A stretch of 64,000 bases of DNA from Evansella caseinilytica (GCF_900107275.1 NZ_FNPI01000019.1:34326-98325), one strand, 5' to 3'. Positions 1-8,848 are shown, counted from the first letter of the stretch. Translations and numbers: made by a program. Notes: generated from the sequence alone by a model not told the origin.

Positions 1-170
1 ATTCCGCAGGCTCGGATTTTATTTTCAGACATAGAAGACCAGTCGCTGCAGTGATGGCAGGAAGACCTGCTTTGTTTCCTCCATTCGTTGTTGGTTGATT
101 GCATGTTTTTGTTTTCAATACGGTACGTGAAATATTATTTTAGTTGGATCAAGTTGTTTTTTTCAGGGCA

Positions 171-216
171 AACAGCGCCAGCCGCCTGCAAACAAAACGG
201 GCGGCATGGCGCTGTT
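171..216. terminator. Strong hairpin downstream of M32 carboxypeptidase
   Basis: A long GC-rich inverted repeat, with arms AACAGCGCCAGCCGCC and GGCGGCATGGCGCTGTT and one mismatch, lies 17 bp past the stop of the minus-strand carboxypeptidase. There is no T-run after the stem on the minus strand, so it could be a non-canonical terminator or an mRNA 3'-end stabiliser. The first 170 bp of the window show nothing else convincing. Confidence 0.5.
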
Positions 217-233
217 CAAGCATGAGGAAGCAA

Positions 234-1745
234 TCAGGAAAGCTTGTATACTTCACGGTATTTTGCTTTTAAATAGTCGATGAGGTGCGTTGCGTTAACT
301 CCTTCTCCGGTCACATCGGCAAGAATCTCCAGCGGCTGCTTGCTCTTTCCGTGCTGGTGGACGTTCGCCGTCAGCCACTGTTTGACCGGACCAAGGCTGC
401 CTTCCCGCAGTAATTGTTCGAAATTGGACAACTCTTTGTCCATGGCGTTTTTCAGTTGGGCTGCATATACGTATCCGAGGGCATATGACGGAAAATAGCC
501 GAAAGAACCGCCGGCCCAGTGAACATCCTGCAGCACCCCCTCCGCATCGTTTGCCGGTCGTATGCCGAGCAACTCCTCCATTTTATCGTTCCATGCCGCC
601 GGAAGATCTTTCACTTCAAGATCGCCGTTAATCAGCGCTTTTTCCAGCTCATAGCGTAAAATAATGTGCAGGGAGTACGTCATTTCGTCGGCCTCGATGC
701 GGATGAAGGACGGTCCCGCTACGTTAATGCCGCGATAAAACGCATCAACATCCACACCGTCAAACTGACCGGCGGAATGTTGCTTGAGCAGGTCATAGTG
801 CTTTTCCCAAAATGCCTTGTTGCGACCGACGAAATTTTCCCAAAATAGTGATTGCGATTCATGAATCCCCATTGAAGTACCGGTACACAGCGGGGTGCCG
901 ACGAACTTCGTATCGATGTTTTGCTCATAAAGGGCATGACCGCCTTCGTGAATCGTACCGAACACGGCGGAGCGGAAATCGTGCTCATCATATTTCGTTG
1001 TCACGCGGACATCCCCCGGATTTAAGCCGATGGCAAACGGGTGAACGGTTGTATCCAGACGGCCGGCATCAAAATCATACTGCATGCTTTTTAGAATTTC
1101 GATGCTTACGTCCCGCTGCTTCGCTGCCGGAAAGCGGTGGAACAAAAAGTCCGTTTTCGGCTGATAAGCTGAGTCTGCCACCGCTTTCACAAGCGGCACG
1201 ATCTCTTCCCTGAGCTTGCCGAACACTTCGTCAATAATATCGACGGTCAACCCAGGTTCATAATCATCCAGCAGCGCGTTGTACTTATTTCCTTCATATC
1301 CGACCCATTCCACGTATTTCCTGTTATAGTCGACGATTTGCTCCAAGTAAGGGCGGAATGCGGAAAAATCGGCATTGTGCTTCGCTTCTTCCCAAGCCGA
1401 TTCCGCTTTTGCTGTTAAAATCACGTATTGCTCATACTCCTTCTCCGGCACGTTGGTTAATTTCTTCAACACTTTTTCACATTCTGCCACAGTTTTTTTG
1501 GTAACATCGTCCAACTGCTCCCATACTTTTCCTTCCCTTAATTCTAATAAATACGATTTCATCTCGGCGGATGTGTGCATGCGGAACACTTCTGAAGATA
1601 GCATGCCGAGAACTTCCGAACGCTGCTCCACCCCTTTTTTCGGTGCACCGGTGCGCAAATCCCATGCCAACACACCAATAGCTTCTCGGTAATTTGTCAT
1701 TTTTTTGACATACTCACGGAATTGTTGCTCAAGTTGATTGCCCAT
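234..1745 (-). CDS. ypwA: Carboxypeptidase Taq family metallopeptidase (M32)
   Basis: Cytoplasmic zinc carboxypeptidase of family M32 (YpwA / thermostable carboxypeptidase 1 type), which removes C-terminal residues from peptides. The zinc motif HEGGH is visible at about residues 264-268 in the context FGTIHEGGHALYEQ. The 503-aa length is normal for the family. I chose the ATG at 1745 (MGNQLEQQF...) over an in-frame upstream start at 1802, because AAAGGGGA lies just before it and family members begin close to this point. It is transcribed alone, divergently from the HesB-like gene. The position near moaA/ypsC/rnpB resembles the B. subtilis neighbourhood. Family assignment is secure; the physiological substrate is not known from sequence. 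Confidence 0.93.
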   Translation of the reverse strand: MGNQLEQQFREYVKKMTNYREAIGVLAWDLRTGAPKKGVEQRSEVLGMLSSEVFRMHTSAEMKSYLLELREGKVWEQLDDVTKKTVAECEKVLKKLTNVPEKEYEQYVILTAKAESAWEEAKHNADFSAFRPYLEQIVDYNRKYVEWVGYEGNKYNALLDDYEPGLTVDIIDEVFGKLREEIVPLVKAVADSAYQPKTDFLFHRFPAAKQRDVSIEILKSMQYDFDAGRLDTTVHPFAIGLNPGDVRVTTKYDEHDFRSAVFGTIHEGGHALYEQNIDTKFVGTPLCTGTSMGIHESQSLFWENFVGRNKAFWEKHYDLLKQHSAGQFDGVDVDAFYRGINVAGPSFIRIEADEMTYSLHIILRYELEKALINGDLEVKDLPAAWNDKMEELLGIRPANDAEGVLQDVHWAGGSFGYFPSYALGYVYAAQLKNAMDKELSNFEQLLREGSLGPVKQWLTANVHQHGKSKQPLEILADVTGEGVNATHLIDYLKAKYREVYKLS

Positions 1746-1945
1746 ATGTACCGTATCCCCTTTTCGTTCTTTACAGTTGTAAAGGTGTTTTTTATTTGCC
1801 ATTCCATTATACTATACAGTTATTTTGCTCAGCCATCTATCTGTTTGCTGCGCTACACGCCGTCCGGTCAGAAGCGAAGCATATAGTTGCGAAATCGTCA
1901 TCGTTTCGTTACGATTAGAAAAAACAGGAGGTGCCATCATCAACT

Positions 1946-2248
1946 ATGAAACTGACAGTGACAGAGCAGGCAGCTCAATTCTATATACAAGAAATGGGAT
2001 TATCAGCAGGAGACAGCTTGACATTTTACGTCCGAGTGGGCGGTGTCGGCTCCGGAGGCTTTTCCGCGGGAATCGTTCAAGGGGAGCCGGATATTGATTA
2101 TACAGTGACTCAAACAGCTGCGCTCCGTTTTTGCGTCACAAACGAGGACGAATGGTATTTCGACGGAATGACGATCGATTATGATACAGACAAAGGCGAG
2201 CTGTTGTTTGCAAACCCGAAGATTGATGATGTGACAACCCCGCTTTAA
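1946..2248 (+). CDS. HesB/YadR/YfhF-type (IscA-fold) protein lacking Fe-S cysteines
   Basis: A 100-aa protein with the HesB-like fold signature (MKLTVTEQAAQFYIQE..., a GGVGSGGFSAGI loop and the C-terminal sequence FDGMTIDYDTDKGELLF). It has a single cysteine in the middle and lacks the C-terminal C-G-C motif that holds Fe-S clusters in true IscA. This is typical of the YneR/YfhF-like branch in Bacillus, whose role is unclear. Start: a GTG at 1931 overlaps the Shine-Dalgarno ACAGGAGGTG, so the ATG at 1946 is the likelier start, about 13 nt beyond the AGGAGGT. It is monocistronic, and followed by a decayed acetyltransferase on the other strand. Confidence 0.82.
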   Translation: MKLTVTEQAAQFYIQEMGLSAGDSLTFYVRVGGVGSGGFSAGIVQGEPDIDYTVTQTAALRFCVTNEDEWYFDGMTIDYDTDKGELLFANPKIDDVTTPL

Positions 2249-2329
2249 CGGCAGGGAAAGGCCGCCGCACTTTGGAAAGCAGAAGGCAGGGCTGCTTAAG
2301 CTTTCTGCAAGCAGTACTTCTGCCTTCTG

Positions 2330-2510
2330 CTAGAAAAAATCCCAGTCTTCTTTTAGCAGCCAGCCAGTATATCACTCGATCGTGATACTCGCCATTCAAG
2401 TATTCGTCATTGCGAATCTTTCCTTCTTCTTTGCAGCCCAGACGCAGAGGGATCGCTTTACTTCTAGTGTTTTTCGCTGCTGCATGCAGAACGATGCGTT
2501 GCAAGCACAC
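2330..2510 (-). pseudogene. C-terminal remnant of a RimL/YdaF-type GNAT acetyltransferase
   Basis: The minus strand encodes LQRIVLHAAAKNTRSKAIPL, then RLGCKEEGKIRNDEYLNGEY, then HDRVIYWL. This is the characteristic C-terminal half of ribosomal-protein-serine/alanine acetyltransferases (R-E-A-N-x-x-S-K-A-I-P-x-R-L-G-F-K-x-E-G pattern). The N-terminal half is missing: only about 45 bp separate it from the moaA stop. Near 2353-2366 the reading frame shifts. Removing a 4-bp GCTG tandem duplication would restore the family-typical end LLKEDWDFF and a stop at 2330-2332. The gene is therefore both truncated and frameshifted, and not expected to give a product. Confidence 0.75.
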
Positions 2511-2554
2511 CCTGCAGCATCCCGCTTTCCGCGGAAATGTCCGCTAATCCAGCT

Positions 2555-3571
2555 CTAGCCGCCAATATGGGACATTTCGATTTTTTTCATTTGCTGTTTA
2601 TCTGTATTTTTTAATCTTTCCTCAGAATAGCGGTCGACACGATTTCCCCAGATCTCATTGATCCGGGCAACCAGCTCGTCGTCTGTGGCTCCGGAGCGCA
2701 GCAATGTTTTTATATCATGCCCTTCCGAAGCAAAAAGACAGGTTACGAGCTTGCCGTCTGCGGATAAACGTGCGCGTGTACAAGTGGAACAAAACGCATC
2801 TGTCACGGAAGAGATGATCCCGATTTCACTGCCGCCGTCTTTGTAGCGGAAACGATCCGCCACTTCTCCCGTGTAATTGGCTTCCAGCGTCTCCAACGAC
2901 AATTCCTTGTTAATGATCGAAAAAATTTCTTTTTTGCTGACAACATGATCCAGCTTCCAGCCGTTGGAATTACCAACATCCATATATTCAATAAATCGCA
3001 GGATGACCCCGGTTTCTTTAAAATATTTTGCCATCGGCAGGATATCGTCATCATTCATTCCCCGCTTGACAACCATGTTCAGCTTGACATCGAGGCCGGC
3101 TTCAACAGCTGCTTCAATACCGTCTAGCACTGTCCGAACGCCAATATTTCTGCCATTAATGTAACGGAATTTTTCGTCATTCAAGCTGTCAAGGCTGATC
3201 GTTACTCTTTTTAGACCAGCTTTTTTCAGTTCATCGGCATAGCGGGGAAGCAAGGAGCCGTTTGTTGTCATCGCGATGTCCTCTATCCCGCTGCTCAGGC
3301 GGACCATGGCGATCAGCCTGCTTAAGTTTTGCCGCATTAATGGCTCCCCGCCGGTAATACGGATTTTTTCAATGCCTAATTTGCTTACAAACAGCTTGGA
3401 GAGATGAGCGATTTCTTCAAATGTCAGCACGTCGGATTTCGGCAAAAACTGAAAATCTTTATTAAAAATTTCCGGCGGCATACAATAGCGGCAGCGAAAA
3501 TTACAGCGGTCCGTCACAGAGATGCGCAAATCCCGCAAAGGTCGACCTAAACGATCTTTGATTAATGTCAT
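2555..3571 (-). CDS. moaA: GTP 3',8-cyclase MoaA (molybdenum cofactor biosynthesis)
   Basis: Radical-SAM enzyme of 338 aa that, with MoaC, converts GTP to cyclic pyranopterin monophosphate, the first step of molybdopterin synthesis. The N-terminal radical-SAM motif CNFRCRYC supplies Cys 23, 27 and 30. A second Fe-S cluster is formed by the CSTC...C set near residues 260-278, followed by the typical basic segment. The protein ends in the conserved -GG tail (SHIGG) that enters the active site. The start ATG at 3571 has AAGGGGAT upstream. No other moa/mob gene is in the window, so it is a stand-alone locus here. A functional moaA suggests the cell makes molybdoenzymes such as nitrate reductase. 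Confidence 0.96.
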   Translation of the reverse strand: MTLIKDRLGRPLRDLRISVTDRCNFRCRYCMPPEIFNKDFQFLPKSDVLTFEEIAHLSKLFVSKLGIEKIRITGGEPLMRQNLSRLIAMVRLSSGIEDIAMTTNGSLLPRYADELKKAGLKRVTISLDSLNDEKFRYINGRNIGVRTVLDGIEAAVEAGLDVKLNMVVKRGMNDDDILPMAKYFKETGVILRFIEYMDVGNSNGWKLDHVVSKKEIFSIINKELSLETLEANYTGEVADRFRYKDGGSEIGIISSVTDAFCSTCTRARLSADGKLVTCLFASEGHDIKTLLRSGATDDELVARINEIWGNRVDRYSEERLKNTDKQQMKKIEMSHIGG

Positions 3572-4363
3572 TATTTCATCCCCTTAGTTAGTCTTTATTA
3601 TACTTCCTCTGTTTTTTACCAGACAAGGGAAAAAGAAAAAGATTCACTAATTCGATACAATCTACATATATAACTATCAATTTAGTATTTATTAACTGAA
3701 ACTCATGCTGTTCTGCTGTTTTGTACAGCTCGCCATACTGGGAATGCCCGGTCTTTTTGTCAAGCGAACAATGAAGTAGGAATTACTGGAATCACTTCCA
3801 TTCTCAGCGCTTTGCACCAAGCGGACCGTTGAGCGTTTGTTTACGGGTAAGTCTCACCGATCCTTCTTCTCATTATAAGTCATTGACGGAGCAAAAGATA
3901 TCAGGAACGGATACTGCGTTGCTCTTCATGTTTCGTGTCCGTCCTGATCCGTCGATTGGAATGCGTTCATATAACGCGGGAAACGAAAAAGGTGTCTTTC
4001 ATCCCCGAAAGAATGAGCGACACCCTTGAAGCAACAGCAACTGACGCTTCTAACATTCCTGTGCATATCCCCAGTGGTTATTTCCAGTGATGCTCTCAAG
4101 TTCCGGTATATGCTTCCTCGCTAAATCATGTGGAAAGGAAGAATAGACTTGGAGATTTTATATGGAGTGGCGGGCATAATAGCATGAATAGCGAAAGCCA
4201 ATATCCCATGATACTGGTGTGTCATGCCCGCAGAGGCTCCATGTCAAATCGACGATGTTTCGATGATTTTTCTCTATTCTCATACCAAATAGCGAAGAGC
4301 CCGGTATATCTCACCTGCTATCATTTCTGGAGTTATCGGCTGGGAAAGGAACGCCCGCAGGCA
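3572..4363. other. 792-bp gene-free stretch with two imperfect inverted repeats
   Basis: No convincing gene is seen on either strand. The longest open frame, about 66 codons on the plus strand from 3829, has no Shine-Dalgarno and no recognisable protein. Two imperfect inverted repeats occur. One is at about 3991-4026 (GGTGTCTTTCAT / AATGAGCGACACC). The other is at about 4162-4245, with arms ATGGAG..CGGGCAT and ATGCCCGC..CTCCAT around a 50-bp loop; it may be a decayed mobile palindrome. A Moco riboswitch upstream of moaA was looked for but not recognised. Confidence 0.5.
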
Positions 4364-4606
4364 TTATTTCTTTGCTTCCTCGACCTGGTGCTCCAGTTTT
4401 TCAAGTAAATTTGCGGAAAACTGGACGAATTCCTCCGATATCTCATGCTGAAATGCCCGTTGCAGTTGAGATTTGGCAGCCTCAATGGCTTTCGTTGCAT
4501 TTTCCAATTGCGCGGGATCCATGTTCATCGTAGCGTTGCCAACCGCTTTCTGCGCAGCTTTGACGGCCATTTCTACCTGGTGGATATCGTTGAATGGTTC
4601 AGACAT
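4364..4606 (-). CDS. DUF2564 family small protein
   Basis: An 80-aa hydrophilic, alpha-helical protein beginning MSEPFNDIHQVEMAVKAAQK, with an acidic and lysine-rich tail (EKLEHQVEEAKK). It matches what I recall of the Bacillus DUF2564 family of unknown function. It has no signal peptide, membrane segment or cysteines. Start: tandem ATGs at 4609 and 4606 follow AGGAGGT; the second gives better spacing and the family-like N terminus. It lies downstream of the RNA methyltransferase on the same strand, but a long palindrome (4633-4694) separates them. Confidence 0.75.
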   Translation of the reverse strand: MSEPFNDIHQVEMAVKAAQKAVGNATMNMDPAQLENATKAIEAAKSQLQRAFQHEISEEFVQFSANLLEKLEHQVEEAKK

Positions 4607-4632
4607 CATGCAATACCTCCTACTTCTTCTCT

Positions 4633-4694
4633 CAGGTGCCAGGCACTCTGTATCACTGTGCTGTTGCACAGACTAACAGAGTGCCTGGCACCTG
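4633..4694. repeat. 62-bp palindrome with GTGCCAGGCAC core
   Basis: Perfect 19-bp arms (4633-4651 CAGGTGCCAGGCACTCTGT and 4676-4694) flank a 24-nt loop that itself holds a nested CTGTGC-TGTT-GCACAG hairpin. It lies between the RNA methyltransferase 3' end and the DUF2564 start on the same strand. It probably acts as a terminator or attenuator. GTGCCAGGCAC palindromes are familiar as dispersed elements in Bacillaceae, and it resembles in placement the GGGACATGGTCCC palindromes elsewhere in this window. Confidence 0.7.
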
Positions 4695-4764
4695 CTTTTA
4701 CCTCTTTACTATTTGCATATTATTGAAAACCATACCATTCACGATGAAACCACCATAGGTCTGT

Positions 4765-5919
4765 CTACTGCGGATGCTTTTTCGGCGGGCGCTTTCCCCA
4801 AAATTGATAAAAGTCGGTGCGAATGTTCCCGTTATACAGCTTTCTTTTTTTTGTCGCCTTTTTGCCGTAAAACAGTTCAAATTGTTCATGGGAGGTAATG
4901 ATATAAACGGACCATGTATCCAACGGTTCAAATGTTTTTCCAATGTCACTATACAATTTTTCCACAGCGACCTTTTCGCTCATTCGCTCTCCGTAAGGGG
5001 GATTTCCAACAATCACACCGTACTTCTCTGTCGTCGTAAAGTCCTTTACCTGCATTTGCTTGAATGTTATCTGGTCAGGAAAGCCTGCCTCCATCGCATT
5101 ATTGGCTGCAAGCTCTATCATTTTATGGTCAATATCGGAGCCGAAAATGTGTAAAGGCTGATCATATTTTGCCAGATCCTCTGCTTCTTGCAGGGCTGCG
5201 TCATACCAGGATTTTTTGAACCAACTCCAGTTCTCAAAAGCAAATTCCCGGTTAATGCCGGGTGCGATGTTTTGCCCGATCAGCGCCGCTTCAATCGGCA
5301 GCGTTCCCGAACCACAAAATGGATCGACAAACGGACGGTCGGGATGCCAATTCGTCAGCTGGATCAGCGCGGCAGCCATCGTTTCCTTTAACGGCGCCTG
5401 ATTGTGCAAATAGCGGTACCCGCGCTTATGTAATCCTGTTCCGCTCGTATCAATCGTGAGTGTCGCAATATCTTTATGAATGGCTACCTCAATTCGCTGA
5501 AGCGGCCCCTTTTCTTCAAACCACTGAATATGGTAGCTCTTTTTTAGACTTTCCACCACCGCTTTTTTGACGATTGCCTGGCAATCCGATACACTGAACA
5601 GCTTGGATTTCACCGAGCGGCCGATGACCGGGAATTCCGCATCTTCGGAGATATAGTCCGACCATGGCAGTGCTTTCGTTTTCTCAAACAATTCTTCAAA
5701 GGTCTCTGCCGTAAATTCTCCAACAAGAAGCTTGACGCGATCCGCAGTTCGCAGCCATAAATTCGCTCTGGCAATTCCCGCTGGATCTGCGACAAAGATC
5801 ACTTTTCCATTCTCCACCTTGACATCTTCGTATCCTAACGCTTTCACTTCATCGGCAACAAGCGATTCCAGCCCCATTGCCGCGGTTGCAATTAATGTAA
5901 CATGATTCACTGATTTCAC
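4765..5919 (-). CDS. ypsC: THUMP-domain class I rRNA N2-guanine methyltransferase (YpsC/RlmL-like)
   Basis: A 384-aa SAM-dependent RNA methyltransferase. The N-terminal ~160 residues form a ferredoxin-like/THUMP RNA-binding part (FSVSDCQAIVKKAV is visible). The C-terminal Rossmann domain has DPFCGSGTLPIEAA near residue 200 and the catalytic NPPYGER motif near residue 304. The family methylates guanine N2 in 23S rRNA; RlmL of E. coli modifies G2445. The start is GTG at 5919, preceded closely by GGAGGAAAGG. In B. subtilis this gene sits next to rnpB, gpsB and ypsA, and the neighbourhood is similar here, interrupted by the hydrolase and cotJ operon. Confidence 0.9.
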   Translation of the reverse strand: MKSVNHVTLIATAAMGLESLVADEVKALGYEDVKVENGKVIFVADPAGIARANLWLRTADRVKLLVGEFTAETFEELFEKTKALPWSDYISEDAEFPVIGRSVKSKLFSVSDCQAIVKKAVVESLKKSYHIQWFEEKGPLQRIEVAIHKDIATLTIDTSGTGLHKRGYRYLHNQAPLKETMAAALIQLTNWHPDRPFVDPFCGSGTLPIEAALIGQNIAPGINREFAFENWSWFKKSWYDAALQEAEDLAKYDQPLHIFGSDIDHKMIELAANNAMEAGFPDQITFKQMQVKDFTTTEKYGVIVGNPPYGERMSEKVAVEKLYSDIGKTFEPLDTWSVYIITSHEQFELFYGKKATKKRKLYNGNIRTDFYQFWGKRPPKKHPQ

Positions 5920-6233
5920 CCTTTCCTCCGTAATAGTATCGCCTATCTGTCGACAAAGATCAATGCTTAATCAGGTGTGGCGGTGTTTTCCACGCCCATA
6001 TTTCAACCAGCTCGCTATTCTGAAGTATAGTCAACGCATCCAGCCGTTTGCGAAAAGTAAGTAACGGGAGATGCCCCTGTCGCCGCCATGTCCCGCTAGA
6101 TGGACGCTCTTCCTTAAGTCTTCTAAAAAAACGACGGCTTTATTAAACCGGCGTTTGACTACTGCTCATGTCATTGTTGATTGCTAAATTACAGACGTTT
6201 ATTAGCCGTTTGATCATCCATTCAAAAAGCACA
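5920..6233. other. Gene-free spacer upstream of YpsC-like gene
   Basis: This 314-bp stretch holds the 5' region of the methyltransferase gene and the 3' region of the hydrolase gene. Apart from the terminator at 6124-6156, no gene or repeat was recognised. Confidence 0.5.
6124..6156 (-). terminator. Rho-independent terminator of the alpha/beta hydrolase gene
   Basis: On the minus strand, AAACGCCGG pairs with CCGTCGTTT around a short A/T loop and is followed by a T-run (TTTTTTTAG). It is about 75 bp past the hydrolase stop. Confidence 0.65.
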
Positions 6234-7253
6234 TTACTTGTTCTGCAAAATATCCAATATCTCAGCATTTATCACTTCCGGACTGTACCAGTGAACAGCG
6301 TGTCCTGCACCTTCAACAACGATTTGTTTACTATCAGTGGACCAATGCAATAAATTGGCCTGAGCTTCTTTACTATCTTCATAATTATTCAAATACTCAG
6401 AAGTAATAATTACTAGAGGGATGTCACCCAAATAACCATTTTCCAGCACCTTCAACGCGTTATCTTCCTTGCGGTCGCTCTCGCCAACTTGGTTCTTATT
6501 ATTAGGCGCCTTTAAAAACAACGCTTTGTCAATTTCTTTCACTTTGTCTGGTACGGATGGCATCCTGTTTCTGCCGGTAGACAATATAGTCGACTCATAA
6601 GGATAAGCCGTATTCAGCAGCAATCTTATTATTCCAGCTTCGTTAATTAGGGATACTGCTTTTTTCAACATTGCAGTACGTTTATAAGCAAATGTTGTTG
6701 ACGGTAGTTCCTCCATATTTGTATACATGTCCGGGCTTGATCCGTCTATTAAAATAATGCCTTTGACCTCCTCACCATACATTTGGGCAAATCGAATCGC
6801 CTCCAGAGAAGCGATGGAATGCGCTACAAATATATAGGGAGGGGTTTCACCCGATTGGACGAGCACTTGATGGATTTCTTTCGTTATCGTGTCAATATCT
6901 CTAGGCGCCTCAGTAACATCACTCCAGCCATACCCCGGCCTATCGTACACAGCCACTCTTGCATATTTCGAGATGTCGTTATACAACGGATAAAAGTCAA
7001 CATAGCCGCTTGGTATTTGATATCCGACGCCAAATACTACAGTGACATCTCCGGTTCCCTCCGCCCAAATATGCATATGATGACCGTTGACATCAATTAA
7101 TTTCCCGACCGGTGGATACGCTTTGTTGTCTAAGTATCTGCCTGTTTGCTCATAGGTAATCCCTGCTGCCAGCAGTATGACAATAGCTACTAATATTTTT
7201 ATTCTTCGCTTGATTTTTCTCTTTTTCCTTTTACTCGTTGTTGTTAATTCCAT
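6234..7253 (-). CDS. Membrane-anchored alpha/beta hydrolase
   Basis: A 339-aa alpha/beta-fold hydrolase. The N terminus is strongly basic (TTTSKRKKRKIKRRIK) followed by one hydrophobic segment (about residues 19-32), so the enzyme is probably tethered outside the membrane. The oxyanion/turn region YDRPGYGWSD lies near residues 103-112. The nucleophile serine is in AHSIAS (Ser146, with Ala replacing the usual first Gly of GxSxG), and the catalytic His is likely in GAGHAVHW near the C terminus. I chose the ATG at 7253 (SD GGGGTGG); the frame stays open 78 codons further upstream by chance. Substrate unknown; esterase or haloperoxidase-like enzymes are possible. Confidence 0.85.
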   Translation of the reverse strand: MELTTTSKRKKRKIKRRIKILVAIVILLAAGITYEQTGRYLDNKAYPPVGKLIDVNGHHMHIWAEGTGDVTVVFGVGYQIPSGYVDFYPLYNDISKYARVAVYDRPGYGWSDVTEAPRDIDTITKEIHQVLVQSGETPPYIFVAHSIASLEAIRFAQMYGEEVKGIILIDGSSPDMYTNMEELPSTTFAYKRTAMLKKAVSLINEAGIIRLLLNTAYPYESTILSTGRNRMPSVPDKVKEIDKALFLKAPNNKNQVGESDRKEDNALKVLENGYLGDIPLVIITSEYLNNYEDSKEAQANLLHWSTDSKQIVVEGAGHAVHWYSPEVINAEILDILQNK

Positions 7254-7604
7254 ATAACGACCACCCCATTTTGATATTAATGTTGGTTCAAAAAGCAGGA
7301 TATTCCGTAAAAGTTTTTGTTCAGAAAGGAGGACCAAGAGGGCAAGAAGGTCAAGGTGCAGCAGGCTCGAACAGCGCAGAGACAACGCGAGCGTTGAGAT
7401 TCGCCGACATCCTCTATTAGTAGATGAAGTGCTAATAGAAGAAGTACTTATGAATGATCCATTTTTAAATTTTCTACTTTTATACATAATAATTCTTCCA
7501 ATAATGGCAATGACGGAGACGAATCCAATCCATGTCCATTCGGTTTGAATATTATAAAATGTGCGTTATCCTGTCAACATTATTTTAAAAAAATCATTGT
7601 CATA
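7254..7604. other. Gene-free stretch with possible decayed ORF
   Basis: No intact gene. On the plus strand a G/A-rich run near 7330-7375 could be read as collagen-like GPRGQEGQGAAGS. In another frame a stretch to about 7549 reads VEIRRHPLLVDEVLIEEVLM, then NDPFLNFLLLYIIILPIMAM. The two frames do not join without a frameshift, and no start with a Shine-Dalgarno is present. It may be a relic of a coat- or exosporium-type gene, but this is weak. Confidence 0.3.
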
Positions 7605-7662
7605 AAACGTTCAGGGACATGGGGTGTGAACAAAAGTTCACACCCCATGTCCCTGAACGTTT
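7605..7662. repeat. Perfect 27-bp-stem palindrome (GGGACAT family) after cotJC
   Basis: Arms beginning AAACGTTCAGGGACATGGGG are perfectly complementary over 27 bp around an AAAA loop. The element sits 3 bp beyond the cotJC stop codon and is bounded by A/T runs, so it should work as a terminator in both directions. The core is shared with palindromes at 8855, 39478 and 54481. Confidence 0.85.
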
Positions 7663-7665
7663 CCG

Positions 7666-8235
7666 TTAAAATATTTTTTTCTTGTCTTTTTCTTCTTTCA
7701 GCAGCTCAACAGCCTCACGAAAGCGCTGGGAATGGACGATTTCTCTTTCTCTTAAAAAGCGGAGACTGTCGTTTAAATCGGGATCATCCGACATATCAAT
7801 GATCCATTGATATGTTGCCCTTGCTTTTTCTTCTGCTGCGATATCCTCATATAAATCGGCTATTGGATCGCCTTTCGCTTGAATATACGTTGCGGTAAAC
7901 GGAACACCAGCTGCATTGTGATAGAACAGCGCATTGTCATGATTAACATAATGATCCCCTAATCCGGCTTCTTTCATTTGTTCCGGGGTGGCATCCTTTG
8001 TCAATTTATATACCATCGTCGCAATCATTTCCAAATGGGCAAATTCCTCCGTGCCAATGTCTGTTAGCAGTCCAATCACTTTATCCGGTATCGTGTAACG
8101 TTGATTTAAATAACGCAATGCTGCCGCCAGTTCTCCGTCGGCACCTCCATATTGCTCGATTAAAAATTTCGCAAGCCGCGGGTTGCACTCCCTTACTTTT
8201 ACCGGATATTGCAGCTTTTTCTCATAAATCCACAA
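7666..8235 (-). CDS. cotJC: Spore coat protein CotJC (manganese-catalase-like)
   Basis: A 189-aa ferritin-like, manganese-catalase family protein, nearly identical in pattern to B. subtilis CotJC (WIYEKKLQYPVKV..., YGGADGELAAALRYLNQRY, TDIGTEEFAHLEMIATMV, ...EEKARATYQWIID). The glutamates and histidine in GTEEFAHLE and the downstream AAEEKARAT provide the di-metal site of this fold. It is assembled into the inner coat during sporulation together with CotJA and CotJB. The start is TTG at 8235, preceded by AAGGGAG at proper spacing. Longer in-frame extensions upstream overlap cotJB and are not expected to be translated. It is the last gene of the cotJABC operon. Confidence 0.95.
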   Translation of the reverse strand: MWIYEKKLQYPVKVRECNPRLAKFLIEQYGGADGELAAALRYLNQRYTIPDKVIGLLTDIGTEEFAHLEMIATMVYKLTKDATPEQMKEAGLGDHYVNHDNALFYHNAAGVPFTATYIQAKGDPIADLYEDIAAEEKARATYQWIIDMSDDPDLNDSLRFLREREIVHSQRFREAVELLKEEKDKKKIF

Positions 8236-8257
8236 ATGAATTTCTCCCTTCTGTGGT

Positions 8258-8524
8258 TCATATTTGCCACGGCCAAGGAGTATCTTTCCAATTCCAAGGA
8301 TAACCGCTGTAACTGTTTCCAAATTGCAGCAATGGTCCAAATTTTTGTTCGAATTGCACTTTTAATGTTTGCCGTGCGTGGGAGTATTCATTGAATTGCT
8401 GGATGGCCTGGTAATCATCGGGGTGAGTATCCAAGTAAAGTGTCAGTTCCACCAAAACGAAGTCAACGGCTTGTAGCTCTTCCATCATTGCATAAAAATC
8501 TTTGGGAACGGGCTTATCGGTCAT
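8258..8524 (-). CDS. cotJB: Spore coat protein CotJB
   Basis: An 88-aa coat component of the CotJ operon, needed with CotJA for coat assembly of CotJC in B. subtilis. Visible family features are the N-terminal MEELQAVDFVLVELTLYLDT, DYQAIQQFNEY, and a C-terminal GYPWNWKDTPWPWQI segment rich in tryptophan and proline. Its ATG overlaps the cotJA stop by 4 bp (ATGA), indicating translational coupling. Confidence 0.93.
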   Translation of the reverse strand: MTDKPVPKDFYAMMEELQAVDFVLVELTLYLDTHPDDYQAIQQFNEYSHARQTLKVQFEQKFGPLLQFGNSYSGYPWNWKDTPWPWQI

Positions 8525-8751
8525 TCGTCATCCCTCCCCTTTTCCATCGGGCCGTAGTACGGGTCATAAAGTAATTTCCAAAGCGTTCCGGCATACAACG
8601 CTTCTTTTGCCGTAAATTGCGGAAGATTTTCCGGTTGGAAGCCTAAATATAGCTGCGCAGGAGTAGAATAAACTTTTTCTTTTATCGGTGGACACGGATC
8701 CAAAGGACTTACATAAGGACGGTAGGTTTTTCTCGTTGTAAACTTAGTCAC
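8521..8751 (-). CDS. cotJA: Spore coat protein CotJA
   Basis: A 76-aa coat-associated protein and the first gene of the cotJABC operon. The sequence carries the family pattern YRPYVSPLDPCPPI, then Q-L-Y-L-G-F-Q-P, and ends LYDPYYGP. The start is GTG at 8751 with AGGAGGAG upstream. Expression is expected in the mother cell; a sigma-E-like promoter lies 36-65 bp upstream. Confidence 0.93.
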   Translation of the reverse strand: MTKFTTRKTYRPYVSPLDPCPPIKEKVYSTPAQLYLGFQPENLPQFTAKEALYAGTLWKLLYDPYYGPMEKGRDDE

Positions 8752-8786
8752 GAATCACTCCTCCTAATAGAAATAAACGCCACTAC

Positions 8787-8816
8787 ACTATATGGCGTTT
8801 CATGAATGTCCTATGC
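8787..8816 (-). promoter_or_regulatory. Candidate sigma-E promoter of cotJABC
   Basis: On the minus strand GCATAGG (8816-8810) and CATATAGT (8794-8787) are separated by 15 bp and resemble sigma-E -35 and -10 elements. In B. subtilis the cotJ operon is sigma-E controlled. The -10 lies within a small AACGCCA/TGGCGTT hairpin. Confidence 0.4.
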
Positions 8817-8848
8817 TGGGCACCTACAAAAAACAGAAAAAAGTTCAC

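Noticed and set aside
3572..3700. Moco riboswitch upstream of moaA
   Set aside because: No conserved stem or core sequence recognisable in this short A/T-rich leader.
3829..4029. 66-codon open frame in the moaA upstream region
   Set aside because: No ribosome-binding site, no recognisable protein, ends within an inverted repeat.
7310..7549. Collagen-like or coat protein gene on the plus strand
   Set aside because: The suggestive frames are short, out of phase with each other and lack a start with ribosome-binding site.
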